A stretch of 64,000 nt of DNA from Aeromicrobium massiliense JC14 (GTDB lineage Bacteria > Actinomycetota > Actinomycetes > Propionibacteriales > Nocardioidaceae): positions 68,213-132,212 of the forward strand of contig NZ_HE978636.1 in assembly GCF_000312105.1 (NCBI RefSeq). Reading direction: 5' to 3'. Of this stretch, positions 45,746 through 55,027 are shown piece after piece; positions within the stretch are counted from its first letter, which is position 1; every line of letters starts with the position of its first letter. The notes under the pieces were generated by a model. It was not told where the DNA came from and ran no database searches. It worked only from the letters and a program-made list of their open reading frames with translations. A program made the translations under genes and the position numbers.

Positions 45746-47248
45746 ATGACGCAGACGCGCGACAACGCGGGCACCGACCTCGCCCAGGGGCACAACCCCT
45801 GGCCGGCCCTGTGGGCCATGGTCATCGGGTTCTTCATGATCCTGGTCGACAACACGATCGTCTCGGTGGCGACCCCGGCGATCGGGCGCGACCTCGACGC
45901 CGACGTCAACGCCGTCATCTGGGTGACCAGCGCCTACCTGCTCGCCTACGCCGTGCCGCTGCTGGTCACCGGACGGCTCGGTGACCGGTTCGGCCCGAAG
46001 AACGTCTACCTGACCGGGCTGGCGATCTTCACGCTCGCGTCCCTGTGGTGCGCGCTCACCGGGTCGATCGAGGGCCTGGTCGTGGCCCGCGTCGTCCAGG
46101 GCCTGGGCGCCTCGCTCATGACCCCGCAGACGATGGCGGTCATCACCCGCACGTTCCCGCCGCAGCGCCGCGGCAGCGCGATGGCGCTGTGGGGCGCCAC
46201 CGCCGGCGTCGCGACCCTCGTCGGCCCGGTGCTCGGCGGCGTGCTCGTCGACGCCGCAGGCTGGGAGTGGATCTTCCTGGTCAACGTCCCGGTCGGCGTC
46301 GTGGGCTTCGTGCTCGCCTGGCGGCTGGTGCCCACGCTGCCGACGCACAGTCACTCCTTCGACTGGGTCGGCGTCGCGCTCAGCGCGCTCGGCATGTTCC
46401 TGCTGGTGTTCGGCATCCAGGAGGGCGAGAAGTACGACTGGGGCACGATCACCGGCGTCGTCTCGGTGCCGCTGCTCATCGGCGGCGGCCTGGTCGTGCT
46501 GGCGGTCTTCGTCTGGTGGCAGTCGCGGGTCCGCACCGAGCCGCTCGTGCCGCTGGGCCTGTTCCGCGACCGCAACTTCTCGCTGTCGAACGTCGGCATC
46601 GCCGCCGTCTCGGGCGCGATCACCGCGATGTCGCTGCCGTTCATGTTCTACGCCCAGTTCGTCCGCGGCTACAGCCCGACCGAGTCGGGCCTGCTGCTCG
46701 TGCCCATGGCCGTCATGACCGCGGTGCTGGCCCCGGTCGTCGGACGCCTGGTCGACCGGGTGCACCCGCGCTACCTCGTCGCCACCGGCTTCGCCTCGTC
46801 CTCGGCCGCGATCTGGTGGCTGCTGGCGACCATCACGCCCGACCGCGCGGTCTGGCAGCTGCTGCTGCCGATGGCCCTGTTCGGCGTCGGCAACGCCTTC
46901 CTGTGGGCGCCGCTGAGCACCACCGCCACGCGCAACCTGCCGCTCAGCGCCGCCGGGGCCGGAGCCGGCGTCTACAACACCGTCCGCCAGGTGGCCGCCG
47001 CCCTCGGCAGCGCGGCCATCGCGGCGATGATCCAGGCCCGGCTCGTCGCGCACCTGGGCGACCAGGCCGGCAGCAGCGACGCCCTGCAGTCGTCGGGCAC
47101 CACGCTGCCCCCGCAGGTGGCCGCCGAGTTCGCCGACGCGATGGCCGAGTCGCTGGTGCTGCCGGCCGTCATCCTGCTCGCCGGGCTGGTCGTGGCGATG
47201 TTCCTGGCCAAGCCCACCCACGAGGGCTACGGGCGCCGGGGCGACTAG
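45746..47248 (+). CDS. MFS transporter, DHA2 (EmrB/QacA) family
   Basis: The 500-residue protein has the 14-helix drug-efflux layout: VDNTIVSVATPAIGRDLDA in helix 1 (motif D1), GRLGDRFGPKNVYLTG (motif A) and GPVLGGVLVDAAGWEWIFLVNVPVG (motif C). It probably exports hydrophobic drugs in exchange for protons. It stands 29 bases from the acetyltransferase and 9 bases before purU, so it may be cotranscribed with both. Confidence 0.93.
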   Translation: MTQTRDNAGTDLAQGHNPWPALWAMVIGFFMILVDNTIVSVATPAIGRDLDADVNAVIWVTSAYLLAYAVPLLVTGRLGDRFGPKNVYLTGLAIFTLASLWCALTGSIEGLVVARVVQGLGASLMTPQTMAVITRTFPPQRRGSAMALWGATAGVATLVGPVLGGVLVDAAGWEWIFLVNVPVGVVGFVLAWRLVPTLPTHSHSFDWVGVALSALGMFLLVFGIQEGEKYDWGTITGVVSVPLLIGGGLVVLAVFVWWQSRVRTEPLVPLGLFRDRNFSLSNVGIAAVSGAITAMSLPFMFYAQFVRGYSPTESGLLLVPMAVMTAVLAPVVGRLVDRVHPRYLVATGFASSSAAIWWLLATITPDRAVWQLLLPMALFGVGNAFLWAPLSTTATRNLPLSAAGAGAGVYNTVRQVAAALGSAAIAAMIQARLVAHLGDQAGSSDALQSSGTTLPPQVAAEFADAMAESLVLPAVILLAGLVVAMFLAKPTHEGYGRRGD

Positions 47249-47257
47249 TCTGCACCC

Positions 47258-48109
47258 GTGACCGCCTCGTACGTCCTGACGCTCTCCTGCCCCGACCGCC
47301 CCGGCCTGGTCCACGCGGTCTCCCGCTGGGTCGCCGAGGCGGGCGGCAACATCCTGGACAGCCAGCAGTTCACCGACACCGCGAGCGGCCAGTTCTTCCT
47401 GCGCCTGCACTTCGACTTCCCCGCCGCGCGCGACACCGACGAGCTGCGCTCGTCGTTCGGCGCGGTGGCGGACGAGCACGCGATGGACTTCACCCTGGTC
47501 GTCGCCGAGGCCCCGCTGCGCACCATCGTGATGGTCTCCAAGGACCTGCACTGCCTCAACGACCTGCTGTTCCGCCAGAGCACCGGTGGGCTGAACATCG
47601 AGATCCCGGCGATCGTGTCGAACCACCCGGACGCCGAGCGGCTGGCCCGCTCCTACGACGTCCCGTTCCACCACGTGCCGGTCACGGCCGACACCAAGAC
47701 CCAGGCCGAGGCGCGCCTCCTCGAGCTCGTCGCCGAGCTCGACGTCGACCTCGTCGTCCTGGCCCGCTACATGCAGATCCTGTCCGACGACCTGTGCCGA
47801 GCGCTCGAGGGACGGGCGATCAACATCCACCACTCGTTCCTGCCCAGCTTCAAGGGCGCGCGGCCCTACCACCAGGCGCACCAGCGCGGCGTGAAGCTGA
47901 TCGGCGCCACGGCCCACTACGTGACCGCGGCGCTCGACGAGGGCCCGATCATCGACCAGGGCGTCCTGCGCGTCGACCACCGGATGGCGCCCGCCGACCT
48001 GGCCCGGGTGGGCCGCGACGTGGAGTCCCAGACCCTCTCGCGGGCCGTGCGGCTGCACAGCGAGTCGCGCGTCCTCATGGACGGGCCGCGCACCGTCGTC
48101 TTCGACTGA
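47258..48109 (+). CDS. purU: Formyltetrahydrofolate deformylase
   Basis: The 283-residue enzyme releases formate from 10-formyltetrahydrofolate to balance the one-carbon pool. An N-terminal ACT domain (SCPDRPGLVHAVSRWVAE) is followed by the formyltransferase-like domain with IVSNHPDAE, NIHHSFLPSFKGARPYHQA and the catalytic GATAHYVTAALDEGPIIDQ. GTG at 47258. It relates in function to the purN-purH-folD genes at the right end of the window. Confidence 0.95.
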   Translation: MTASYVLTLSCPDRPGLVHAVSRWVAEAGGNILDSQQFTDTASGQFFLRLHFDFPAARDTDELRSSFGAVADEHAMDFTLVVAEAPLRTIVMVSKDLHCLNDLLFRQSTGGLNIEIPAIVSNHPDAERLARSYDVPFHHVPVTADTKTQAEARLLELVAELDVDLVVLARYMQILSDDLCRALEGRAINIHHSFLPSFKGARPYHQAHQRGVKLIGATAHYVTAALDEGPIIDQGVLRVDHRMAPADLARVGRDVESQTLSRAVRLHSESRVLMDGPRTVVFD

Positions 48110-48124
48110 CCTAGCACGCATCCC

Positions 48125-48144
48125 GGTCCGCGGACGTCCGGACC
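48125..48144. terminator. Small hairpin after purU
   Basis: GGTCCG and CGGACC flank CGGACGTC in a 20-base palindromic stretch 15 bases after the purU stop. The stem is short and it could equally be part of the leader of the sulfate transporter. Confidence 0.4.
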
Positions 48145-48189
48145 AGCATGTGAGCAGGTCTCCGCGGGCGGGCGGCCGCGCCTAGCGTG

Positions 48190-48221
48190 CTCGGGACGGC
48201 ACGCACCCGGCGTGCCCCGAG
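48190..48221 (+). promoter_or_regulatory. Leader hairpin in front of the sulfate transporter operon
   Basis: GGCACGC (48198-48204) and GCGTGCC (48210-48216) form a perfect 7-bp stem around ACCCG, extended by CTCGG/CCGAG outside. It ends right before GAAGG, the likely ribosome site. An alternative partner exists: AGCACGC (48113-48119) can pair with GCGTGCT (48185-48191). Two mutually exclusive folds are possible, but I cannot match a known riboswitch. Confidence 0.4.
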
Positions 48222-48236
48222 CCGAAGGCCTCCCCG

Positions 48237-49256
48237 ATGTCCCGACACCGACTCGCCGCTCTCGCGACCGCCCTCGTCTCCACCGTGGCGCTCGCCGCGT
48301 GCGGCGGTGGCGCCTCAGGCTCGGGCGACTCCCTCTCGCTGGTCGGCTTCGCCGTGCCGAAGGCCGGCAACAACGCCGCGCAGGCCGCGTTCGCCCAGAC
48401 CGACGAGGGCAAGGGCACGACCTGGAAGGAGTCCTACGGCGCCTCGGGCGACCAGAGCCGCGCCGTGGCCAACGGCCTGGACGCCGACTACGTCCACTTC
48501 TCGCTCACGCCGGACGTCGACCGACTCGTCGAGGCCGGGCTCGTCGCCGACGACTGGGACGCCGGCGCGAACAAGGGCATCGTCACCGACTCGGTCGTGG
48601 TGCTGGTCGTCCGCAAGGGCAACCCGAAGAACATCCAGGGATGGGACGACCTGGTGAAGCCGGGCGTCGGCATCGTGACCCCGAACCCCGGCTCGTCCGG
48701 CTCGGCCCGCTGGAACATCCTCGGCGCCTGGCAGCACGTGATCGCGAACGGCGGCAGCGAGGCCGAGGCCCAGGCGTTCCTGACCAAGCTGGTCGGCAAC
48801 GTCGAGGCGCTCCCCGGCAGCGGCCGCGACGCCACCACCGCGTTCCAGGGCGGCACCGGCGACGTGCTGATCTCCTACGAGAACGAGGCGATCCTGGCCC
48901 GCCAGAACGGCGAGGAGATCGACTACGTCGTCCCGTCGGACACGCTCAAGATCGAGAACCCGGCGGCCGTCACCGAGGACGCGGACCCGAAGGCCGAGGC
49001 GTTCCTGGACTTCGTCCTGAGCCCCGAGGGTCAGGCGGAGTACGTGAAGAAGGGCTTCCGCCCGCTCGAGTCGGTCGAGGGCGTGGACGTCGGCGAGGTC
49101 GAGGGCGCCAACGACCCGAGCGACCCGTTCCCGACCCCCGAGAAGCTGTGGACGATCGACGGCGACTTCGGCGGGTGGGACGCCGTGAACACGAAGTTCT
49201 TCGACGAGGACGCCGGCATCGTCACCAAGATCCTGCAGGAGTCCGGCAACTCGTGA
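48237..49256 (+). CDS. Sulfate/thiosulfate ABC transporter substrate-binding lipoprotein
   Basis: The 339-residue lipoprotein binds sulfate or thiosulfate. It has a signal peptide with lipobox VALAACGGG and the sulfate-binding fold with SLVGFAVPKAG, YGASGDQSRAVANGL, NPGSSGSARWNILGAW and TGDVLISYENEAILA. ATG at 48237 has GAAGG nearby. It heads an operon with cysT, cysW and cysA, each overlapping the previous. Confidence 0.92.
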   Translation: MSRHRLAALATALVSTVALAACGGGASGSGDSLSLVGFAVPKAGNNAAQAAFAQTDEGKGTTWKESYGASGDQSRAVANGLDADYVHFSLTPDVDRLVEAGLVADDWDAGANKGIVTDSVVVLVVRKGNPKNIQGWDDLVKPGVGIVTPNPGSSGSARWNILGAWQHVIANGGSEAEAQAFLTKLVGNVEALPGSGRDATTAFQGGTGDVLISYENEAILARQNGEEIDYVVPSDTLKIENPAAVTEDADPKAEAFLDFVLSPEGQAEYVKKGFRPLESVEGVDVGEVEGANDPSDPFPTPEKLWTIDGDFGGWDAVNTKFFDEDAGIVTKILQESGNS

Positions 49257-50098
49257 CCACTCTCGCCCCGACGGACCCGGGAACGGCGCGCCAGCGCCGC
49301 TCCCGGGCGTCGTCGTCCCTGACCCGCGGCTCGGCGATCGGCCTGGGCCTGACGCTGACCTGGTTCAGCCTGCTCGTCCTCATCCCGCTCGCCCTGGTGG
49401 TCGTCTCGGCCGCCGAGGGCGGCTGGCAGACGTTCGCCGACACGCTGCGCAACCCGCAGACCGCCGCGGCCCTGCGCCTGACCGTCACGCAGTCGCTGCT
49501 CGTCACCCTCGTCAACGTCGTGATGGGCACGCTCATCGCCTGGGTGCTCGTGCGCGACTCGTTCCCGGGCAAGGCGCTGCTCGAGGTCGTCATCGACATC
49601 CCGTTCGCGCTGCCCACGATCGTCGCCGGCCTGGTGCTGCTGAGCCTGTACGGACCGCAGAGCCCGATCGGGATCGACGTTGCCAACACCGAGGCGTCGG
49701 TGTTCCTCGCGCTGCTGTTCGTGACGCTGCCGTTCGTGGTCCGCACGGTGCAGCCGGTGCTCATCGAGCTCGACCGCGACGTCGAGGAGGCCGCCGCCTC
49801 CCTGGGCGCGAGCCGGTTCACAACCTTCCGCCGCGTGCTGCTGCCCGCCCTGACCCCGGCCATCACCGCCGGCGCCGCCCTGTCGTTCGCCCGCGGCATC
49901 AGCGAGTACGGGTCGCTCGTGCTGCTGTCGGGCAACCTGCCGCTGAAGACCGAGGTCGCCTCGGTGCGCATCCTGACCTACATCGAGAACGGCAACGAGG
50001 CGGCGGCCGCCGCGGTCGCGACGATCCTGCTGGTCGTGGCGCTGCTGGCGATCACCGTGCTGCAGCTGGTGTCCCGGGCGGTGGCGCGCCGTGGCTAG
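49253..50098 (+). CDS. cysT: Sulfate ABC transporter permease CysT
   Basis: The 281-residue membrane protein has about six helices and the inner coupling motif EEAAASLGASRFTTFRRVLLPALTPAI, typical of the sulfate CysT/CysU permease; SFARGISEYGSLVLLSGN is the family's later signature. GTG at 49253 overlaps the upstream stop (GTGA). Confidence 0.93.
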   Translation: MTTLAPTDPGTARQRRSRASSSLTRGSAIGLGLTLTWFSLLVLIPLALVVVSAAEGGWQTFADTLRNPQTAAALRLTVTQSLLVTLVNVVMGTLIAWVLVRDSFPGKALLEVVIDIPFALPTIVAGLVLLSLYGPQSPIGIDVANTEASVFLALLFVTLPFVVRTVQPVLIELDRDVEEAAASLGASRFTTFRRVLLPALTPAITAGAALSFARGISEYGSLVLLSGNLPLKTEVASVRILTYIENGNEAAAAAVATILLVVALLAITVLQLVSRAVARRG

Positions 50099-50921
50099 CC
50101 GCACCCGCGCCCCGCGCACGGCGGGCACGTACGTCCGCCGGACGGTCGTCGCGGTCTACCTGTTCCTGCTCGTCGTGTGGCCCGTCGCCCTCGTCGTCCG
50201 GCACACCTTCGACGGCGGCACCGCGAACCTCGAGGCCGCCCTGACCGACCCCGTGGTGACCACGGCGCTGCGGCTCACCGTCGTGGTCGCGGTCTGGGCG
50301 GTCGTCATCAACACAGTCTTCGGCGTCGCCATCTCGATCCTGCTCGTGCGTCACGAGTTCCGCGGACGCCGGGTGCTGTCGGCGCTCATCGACCTGCCGC
50401 TCTCGGTCTCCCCCGTGGTCGTCGGCCTGGCCCTGCTGCTGGCGTACGGCGGAGCCAACGGCGCGCTCGGCCCCACGGTCGAGGGGCTCGGGCTGCAGAT
50501 CGCCTTCGCCACCCCCGGCATCGTCATGGCCACCGCGTTCGTCGCCCTGCCCCTGGTGATCCGCGAGGTCGTCCCCGTGCTCGAGGAGGTCGGCACCGAG
50601 CAGGAGCAGGCCGCCCGCAGCCTGGGCGCCGGCGGCTGGCAGACGTTCCGCCGCATCACCCTGCCGTCGATCAAGTGGGCGCTCGTGTACGGCGTCGTGC
50701 TGAGCCTGGCCCGCAGCCTGGGCGAGTTCGGCGCGGTGAAGATCATCTCGGGCAACCTCATCGGCCAGACCCAGACCGCCACGCTCGTCGTGGAGCAGAA
50801 GTACCAGGACTTCGAGCAGGGCAGCGCGTACGCGACCAGCTTCCTGCTCGCCCTCATCGCGGTGGCCGCGCTCGTCGTCGTCACCGTCCTGCGACCCAAG
50901 GAGGACCCCGATGGGGATTGA
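50091..50921 (+). CDS. cysW: Sulfate ABC transporter permease CysW
   Basis: The 276-residue permease is the second subunit. It carries [30 protein letters not shown] and [17 protein letters not shown] at 50091 begins inside the end of cysT (8-base overlap) and its stop overlaps the start of cysA by 11 bases. Confidence 0.93.
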   Translation: MASRTRAPRTAGTYVRRTVVAVYLFLLVVWPVALVVRHTFDGGTANLEAALTDPVVTTALRLTVVVAVWAVVINTVFGVAISILLVRHEFRGRRVLSALIDLPLSVSPVVVGLALLLAYGGANGALGPTVEGLGLQIAFATPGIVMATAFVALPLVIREVVPVLEEVGTEQEQAARSLGAGGWQTFRRITLPSIKWALVYGVVLSLARSLGEFGAVKIISGNLIGQTQTATLVVEQKYQDFEQGSAYATSFLLALIAVAALVVVTVLRPKEDPDGD

Positions 50922-51882
50922 GATCACCGGCGTCTCGAAGCGGTTCGGCGACTTCGTGGCGCTCGACGACGTCTCGCTGTCGATCCCGAGCGGGCAGCTC
51001 ACCGCCCTGCTGGGCCCCAGCGGCGGCGGCAAGTCGACGCTGCTGCGCATCGTCGCCGGCCTGGAGTCCAGCGACGAGGGCCAGGTCGTCATCGAGGGCC
51101 GCGACACGACCGGCGTCCCGGCCCAGAAGCGCAACGTGGGGTTCGTGTTCCAGCACTACGCGGCGTTCAAGCACATGACGGTGGCCAAGAACGTCGCGTT
51201 CGGCCTGGAGATCCGCAAGCGCCCCAAGGCCGAGGTGAAGGCGAAGGTCGACGAGCTGCTCGAGCTCGTCCACCTCACCCAGTTCGCCCACCGCCTGCCC
51301 TCGCAGCTGTCCGGCGGCCAGCGTCAGCGCATGGCCCTGGCCCGTGCGCTGGCCATCGAGCCGAGCGTCCTGCTGCTGGACGAGCCGTTCGGGGCCCTGG
51401 ACGCCAAGGTGCGCAAGGAGCTGCGCGACTGGCTGCGCCGGTTGCACGACGAGGTGCACGTGACGACCGTCTTCGTGACGCACGACCAGGAGGAGGCGCT
51501 CGAGGTCGCCGACTCGCTCGTGGTCATCAACGACGGCCGCATCGAGCAGGTCGGCACGCCCGACGACCTGTACGACAAGCCGGCCAGCGACTTCGTGCTG
51601 TCGTTCCTCGGCCCGGTCACGACGCTCGGCGACCGGCTCATCCGGCCGCACGACATCGAGATCTCGCGCTACGAGCAGGCCGCCGTCGTCGACGGGCCGA
51701 TCACCCGCTGGACGCGCGTGGGCTTCGAGGTGCGTCTGGAGGTCACGCCGACCGACCCGCGCCACCCCGACCCGGTGCAGGTCGTGCTGACCCGCTCGGA
51801 CGCCACCGCGCTCGGGCTGCACCCCGGCGACCGCGTGTGGCTGCGTCCGCAGTCGGGCGCCGACACGGTCGTCCCCGCCTAG
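50911..51882 (+). CDS. cysA: Sulfate ABC transporter ATP-binding protein
   Basis: The 323-residue ATPase has Walker [13 protein letters not shown], the signature [15 protein letters not shown], Walker [13 protein letters not shown], and the switch [14 protein letters not shown]. The C-terminal part (about 235-323) is a TOBE-like region with RPHDIEI. It completes the four-gene operon; a run of convergent sequence follows without a strong terminator. Confidence 0.94.
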   Translation: MGIEITGVSKRFGDFVALDDVSLSIPSGQLTALLGPSGGGKSTLLRIVAGLESSDEGQVVIEGRDTTGVPAQKRNVGFVFQHYAAFKHMTVAKNVAFGLEIRKRPKAEVKAKVDELLELVHLTQFAHRLPSQLSGGQRQRMALARALAIEPSVLLLDEPFGALDAKVRKELRDWLRRLHDEVHVTTVFVTHDQEEALEVADSLVVINDGRIEQVGTPDDLYDKPASDFVLSFLGPVTTLGDRLIRPHDIEISRYEQAAVVDGPITRWTRVGFEVRLEVTPTDPRHPDPVQVVLTRSDATALGLHPGDRVWLRPQSGADTVVPA

Positions 51883-51914
51883 CGGCCCCTCGCGCTGGGC
51901 AGCGGCGGCGCGGG

Positions 51915-52550
51915 CTAGGCCGGGCGGCGGGCGAGCAGCGTCGCGTCCTCGACGTCCATCGTGCGGCCCTCGCGCTCCACCGTGCGCGGACGGTCCTCGC
52001 ACACCAGCACCTCGAACCCGTCCGGCAGGGCCGGCAGCAGGTCCTCCGCGTGCCACATCGCGCGCGCCTTCGCCGCGTCCAGGTGGGCGAACGTCTCCGA
52101 GGGCGCGTGGCCGACGACGAGCAGGTGGCCGCCGGGGGCCACGGCGCCGGCCAGCCGGCGGGTCACGTCGACCATGCCGGCCTCGGGCGGGTGCAGGAAG
52201 TGCGTCGTCACGAGGTCGAACTCGCGTCCGGCCGGGTCGAACGTCCGGGCGTCGACCTGCCACCAGTCGGTGCGGTCGGCGACGCCCGCCTGCTGTGCGT
52301 GCTGGGCCGCACGGGCCAGGCCGTTGGCCGAGAAGTCCGCTCCCGTGACCGTCCAGCCCTGCTGCGCGAGCCACACGACGTCGCCGCCCTCGCCGCAGCC
52401 CACGTCCAGCGCTGTGCCGGGCGTGAGACCGGACGTCTCGGCCACCAGCTGGGGGTTGGGTCGTCCGCTCCAGATCTCGCCGTTACCGGCGTAGCGCTCC
52501 TCCCACCCGGCGGGCTCGAAGTAGTCGGTCTCGTGCTCGTGGTCGGCCAT
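51915..52550 (-). CDS. Class I SAM-dependent methyltransferase
   Basis: The 211-residue enzyme has the SAM-binding motif ALDVGCGEGGDVVWLAQQG near residue 48, ADFSANGLARA as the acidic loop, and the motif FDLVTTHFLHPP. The opening EHETDYFEPAGWEERYAGNGEIWSG resembles small-molecule and tellurite/thiopurine-type methyltransferases. ATG at 52550 follows GAGGGTGG. It faces the XRE-cupin gene across a perfect palindrome. Substrate unknown. Confidence 0.9.
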   Translation of the reverse strand: MADHEHETDYFEPAGWEERYAGNGEIWSGRPNPQLVAETSGLTPGTALDVGCGEGGDVVWLAQQGWTVTGADFSANGLARAAQHAQQAGVADRTDWWQVDARTFDPAGREFDLVTTHFLHPPEAGMVDVTRRLAGAVAPGGHLLVVGHAPSETFAHLDAAKARAMWHAEDLLPALPDGFEVLVCEDRPRTVEREGRTMDVEDATLLARRPA

Positions 52551-52590
52551 GGAGCCACCCTCGCCCGGCACCGCACGACACGGCAAGTTG

Positions 52591-52609
52591 TTTTGCCAGC
52601 GTGGCAAAA
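52591..52609. promoter_or_regulatory. Perfect palindrome between the methyltransferase and XRE-cupin genes
   Basis: TTTTGCCA, GCG, TGGCAAAA is an 8+3+8 perfect dyad, AT-rich in a GC-rich region. It lies 7 bases before the XRE start and 40 bases upstream of the methyltransferase start. It is likely the XRE regulator's own operator and controls both genes. Confidence 0.7.
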
Positions 52610-52616
52610 TGGAGGG

Positions 52617-53189
52617 ATGAGCGAGGTCGACGAGGTCCTGGAGGGCGTGGGCCCGCGCCTGCGTGCTCTCCGGACGTCCCGCCGCGCCACGCTCGCCGAC
52701 GTCGCGTACCAGACGGGCGTCTCGGTGAGCACGCTGTCGCGCCTGGAGTCCGGGCAGCGACGGCCCACCCTCGAGCTGCTGCTCCCGCTCGCCCGGGCCT
52801 ACCGCGTCGCCCTCGACGAGCTGGTCGACGCGCCCGAGACCGGCGACCCACGCGTCCGGGCCAAGCCGATCCTGCGCGACGGACGCACCTTCGTTCCCCT
52901 GACGCGCCGTCCGGGCGGGCTGCAGGCGTTCAAGATCGTCGTCCCGCCGCACGACCCGGCCGAGCCCTACCGCCCGCGCACGCACGAGGGCCACGAGTGG
53001 ATCTACGTGCTGTCAGGCCGCCTGCACCTGGTGCTGGGCACCCGGCGGCTGGACGTGGGCCCGGGCGAGGCGGTCGAGTTCGACACCCGCACTCCCCACG
53101 TCATCGCCAACCGCACCGACGAGCCGCTGGAGCTCCTGGGCCTGTTCGGGCCGCAGGGCGAGCGGATGCACGTCCGCTCGGGCGACTGA
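52617..53189 (+). CDS. XRE-family regulator with cupin domain
   Basis: The 190-residue protein has an N-terminal helix-turn-helix of XRE type (about 12-66, LADVAYQTGVSVSTLSRLES) and a C-terminal cupin barrel (about 100-190) with HEGHEWIYVLSGRLHLVLG and VGPGEAVEFDTRTPHVIAN; the metal-binding His and Glu positions are present. Such regulators sense a small ligand through the cupin. ATG at 52617 is preceded by GGAGGG. Confidence 0.9.
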   Translation: MSEVDEVLEGVGPRLRALRTSRRATLADVAYQTGVSVSTLSRLESGQRRPTLELLLPLARAYRVALDELVDAPETGDPRVRAKPILRDGRTFVPLTRRPGGLQAFKIVVPPHDPAEPYRPRTHEGHEWIYVLSGRLHLVLGTRRLDVGPGEAVEFDTRTPHVIANRTDEPLELLGLFGPQGERMHVRSGD

Positions 53190-53192
53190 CCG

Positions 53193-54419
53193 CTACGAGC
53201 GGGCGGGCTCGGCGAGGGGCGTCGCGTCGGCCTCGCGGGCCAGGGCCGTGCGCTCCACGCGCACGCCGACCAGGAAGATCGCGATGCCCGCGGCGGCCAG
53301 GCCCGCGCCGACCAGCGTCGGCGCCCGATAGCCCCAGCCGGCGGCGATGACGACCGAGCCGAGCCAGGCGCCCAGGCCGTTGGCCACGTTGAGCGCGGAG
53401 TGGTTGAGCGCGGCGCCGAGCATCTCGGCCTCGCCGGCCGCGTGCATGAGCCGCACCTGCATGCTGATCGCCACCAGCGAGCCGAACGCCGCCACGAGGA
53501 AGACCAGCAGCATCGTCGGCAGGGCCCACGACATGAGCGGGAAGAGCACGAGCAGCAGCACCGACATGCCGCCGAGGCCGAGCAGCACGGTGCCGTTGAC
53601 GCTGCGGTCGGTGAGCGGGCCGGCGATCCACGTGCCGGCCAGCGAGCCGAGGCCGAACGCCAGCAGGAACCACGGGATCGCGCCCTTCGACAGGTCGGTG
53701 ACGTCGGTGACGATCGGGCTGATGTAGCTGTACATCGCGAACATGCCGGCGAAGCCGACCGAGCCGGCGGCCGCGGCCAGGTGCACCTGCGGACGTCGCA
53801 GGGCGCGCAGCTCGCGGCCCAGGGAGGCGCTGGTGTCGGCCGGGCGGTGCGGGACGAACAGGGCGACCATCGCGGCGGCGGCCACGGCGACGGCGAGCAC
53901 GAGGACGTACGCCGAGCGCCAGCCCAGCGCCTGGCCCAGCCAGGTGGACGCGGGCACGCCGACGACCGTGGCGACCGACAGGCCCATCATCACCATGCTG
54001 ATCGCGCGGGCCCGGCGCTCGGGCGCCACCAGGGACGAGGCGACGAGCGCCGCGACGCCGAAGTAGGCGCCGTGCGGCAGGCCGGCGAGGAAGCGCACGA
54101 CCATCACCGGGACGTAGCCGTCGACGACGGCGGTCAGGCCGTTGAACACGCCGATCGCCAGGGCCAGCCCGACGACGAGCGCCTTGCGCGGCAGCCGGGC
54201 CGCCAGCGACACGATGAGCGGGGCACCGACCACGACGCCGAAGGCGTAGGCCGTGATGATGTGGCCGGCCTTCGGGATCGAGACGTCGATGCCGTCGGCG
54301 ATCTCCTTGAGCAGGCCCATGGTCACGAACTCGGTCGTGCCGATGGCGAAGCCGCCCAGGGCGAGGGCCAGGAGCGCGAGTCGGGTGCGGCCGGCGGGCG
54401 TGGGGGCAGTCGTCGTCAC
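53193..54419 (-). CDS. MFS transporter (DHA1 family, AraJ/Cmx-like)
   Basis: The 408-residue protein has twelve helices, FAIGTTEFVTMGLLKEIADGI in helix 1, and LPHGAYFGVAALVASSLVAPERRARAISMVMMGLSVATVVG, typical of sugar and chloramphenicol-type exporters. The long signature around SLAARLPRKALV is the A-motif variant. GTG at 54419. It is convergent with the XRE gene (3 bases between stops) and divergent from furA. Confidence 0.9.
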   Translation of the reverse strand: MTTTAPTPAGRTRLALLALALGGFAIGTTEFVTMGLLKEIADGIDVSIPKAGHIITAYAFGVVVGAPLIVSLAARLPRKALVVGLALAIGVFNGLTAVVDGYVPVMVVRFLAGLPHGAYFGVAALVASSLVAPERRARAISMVMMGLSVATVVGVPASTWLGQALGWRSAYVLVLAVAVAAAAMVALFVPHRPADTSASLGRELRALRRPQVHLAAAAGSVGFAGMFAMYSYISPIVTDVTDLSKGAIPWFLLAFGLGSLAGTWIAGPLTDRSVNGTVLLGLGGMSVLLLVLFPLMSWALPTMLLVFLVAAFGSLVAISMQVRLMHAAGEAEMLGAALNHSALNVANGLGAWLGSVVIAAGWGYRAPTLVGAGLAAAGIAIFLVGVRVERTALAREADATPLAEPARS

Positions 54420-54511
54420 GAGTAGATCGAACCACCTGATCGGCGTGGCTGTTCCCCAGCGTGCTGGGGCTCACGTCCGGTGCCGTGACGTCACCGACAC
54501 GCCACCGACCG

Positions 54512-54533
54512 TTCTTTTAATTCTTCAAAAGAA
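54512..54533. promoter_or_regulatory. Fur-type box upstream of furA
   Basis: TTCTTTT (54512-54518) and AAAAGAA (54527-54533) form a perfect 7-bp dyad with an 8-base spacer, AT-rich, 18 bases before the furA GTG. This matches the actinobacterial FurA/CatR peroxide operator type. Confidence 0.75.
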
Positions 54534-54550
54534 GCGATAGCGTCTCCCCC

Positions 54551-55027
54551 GTGACCACGACACCCCACACCGTCGACGAGGCGGAGCTGCGCGACGCGCT
54601 CCACCACGTCGGCCTGCGTGTCACGGCGCCCCGCCTGGCCGTGCTGACGTCGCTGGCGGGCCACCCGCACGCCGACGCCGACGCGGTCTTCCAGGACGTC
54701 CGCACCGTCCTGCCCGGCACGTCCGTGCAGGCCGTGTACAACGTGCTCGGCGACCTCAGCGCCGCCGGGCTCCTGCGCCGCATCGAGCCGGCCGGCTCCC
54801 CGGCCCGCTACGAGCGGCGCGTGGACGACAACCACCACCACCTCGTGTGCCGCGGCTGCGGCGCCATCGAGGACGTCGACTGCACGGTCGGCGCGGCTCC
54901 GTGCCTCGCCCCGTCGTCGACGCACGGGTTCACCATCGACGAGGCCGAGGTGACGTTCTGGGGCCTGTGCCCCACGTGCGCGTCGGCCGCCCCGTCTTCC
55001 GCAACCAGCCACAAGGAGAGTGACTGA
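54551..55027 (+). CDS. furA: Fur-family peroxide-responsive repressor (FurA/CatR type)
   Basis: The 158-residue repressor has the winged-helix opening VGLRVTAPRLAVLTSLAGHPHADADAVF, SVQAVYNVLGDLSAAGLLRRIEPAG, and the metal site DNHHHLVCRGCGAIEDVDC with a second CxxC (CPTCAS) near the end. The coupled catalase argues for peroxide sensing rather than iron regulation. It is followed without a gap by katA, and a Fur box lies upstream, implying autorepression. Confidence 0.93.
   Translation: MTTTPHTVDEAELRDALHHVGLRVTAPRLAVLTSLAGHPHADADAVFQDVRTVLPGTSVQAVYNVLGDLSAAGLLRRIEPAGSPARYERRVDDNHHHLVCRGCGAIEDVDCTVGAAPCLAPSSTHGFTIDEAEVTFWGLCPTCASAAPSSATSHKESD

Noticed and set aside
48110-48236. SAM riboswitch in the sulfate transporter leader
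   Set aside because: The conserved cores of SAM-I, SAM-II and SAM-IV are not present.
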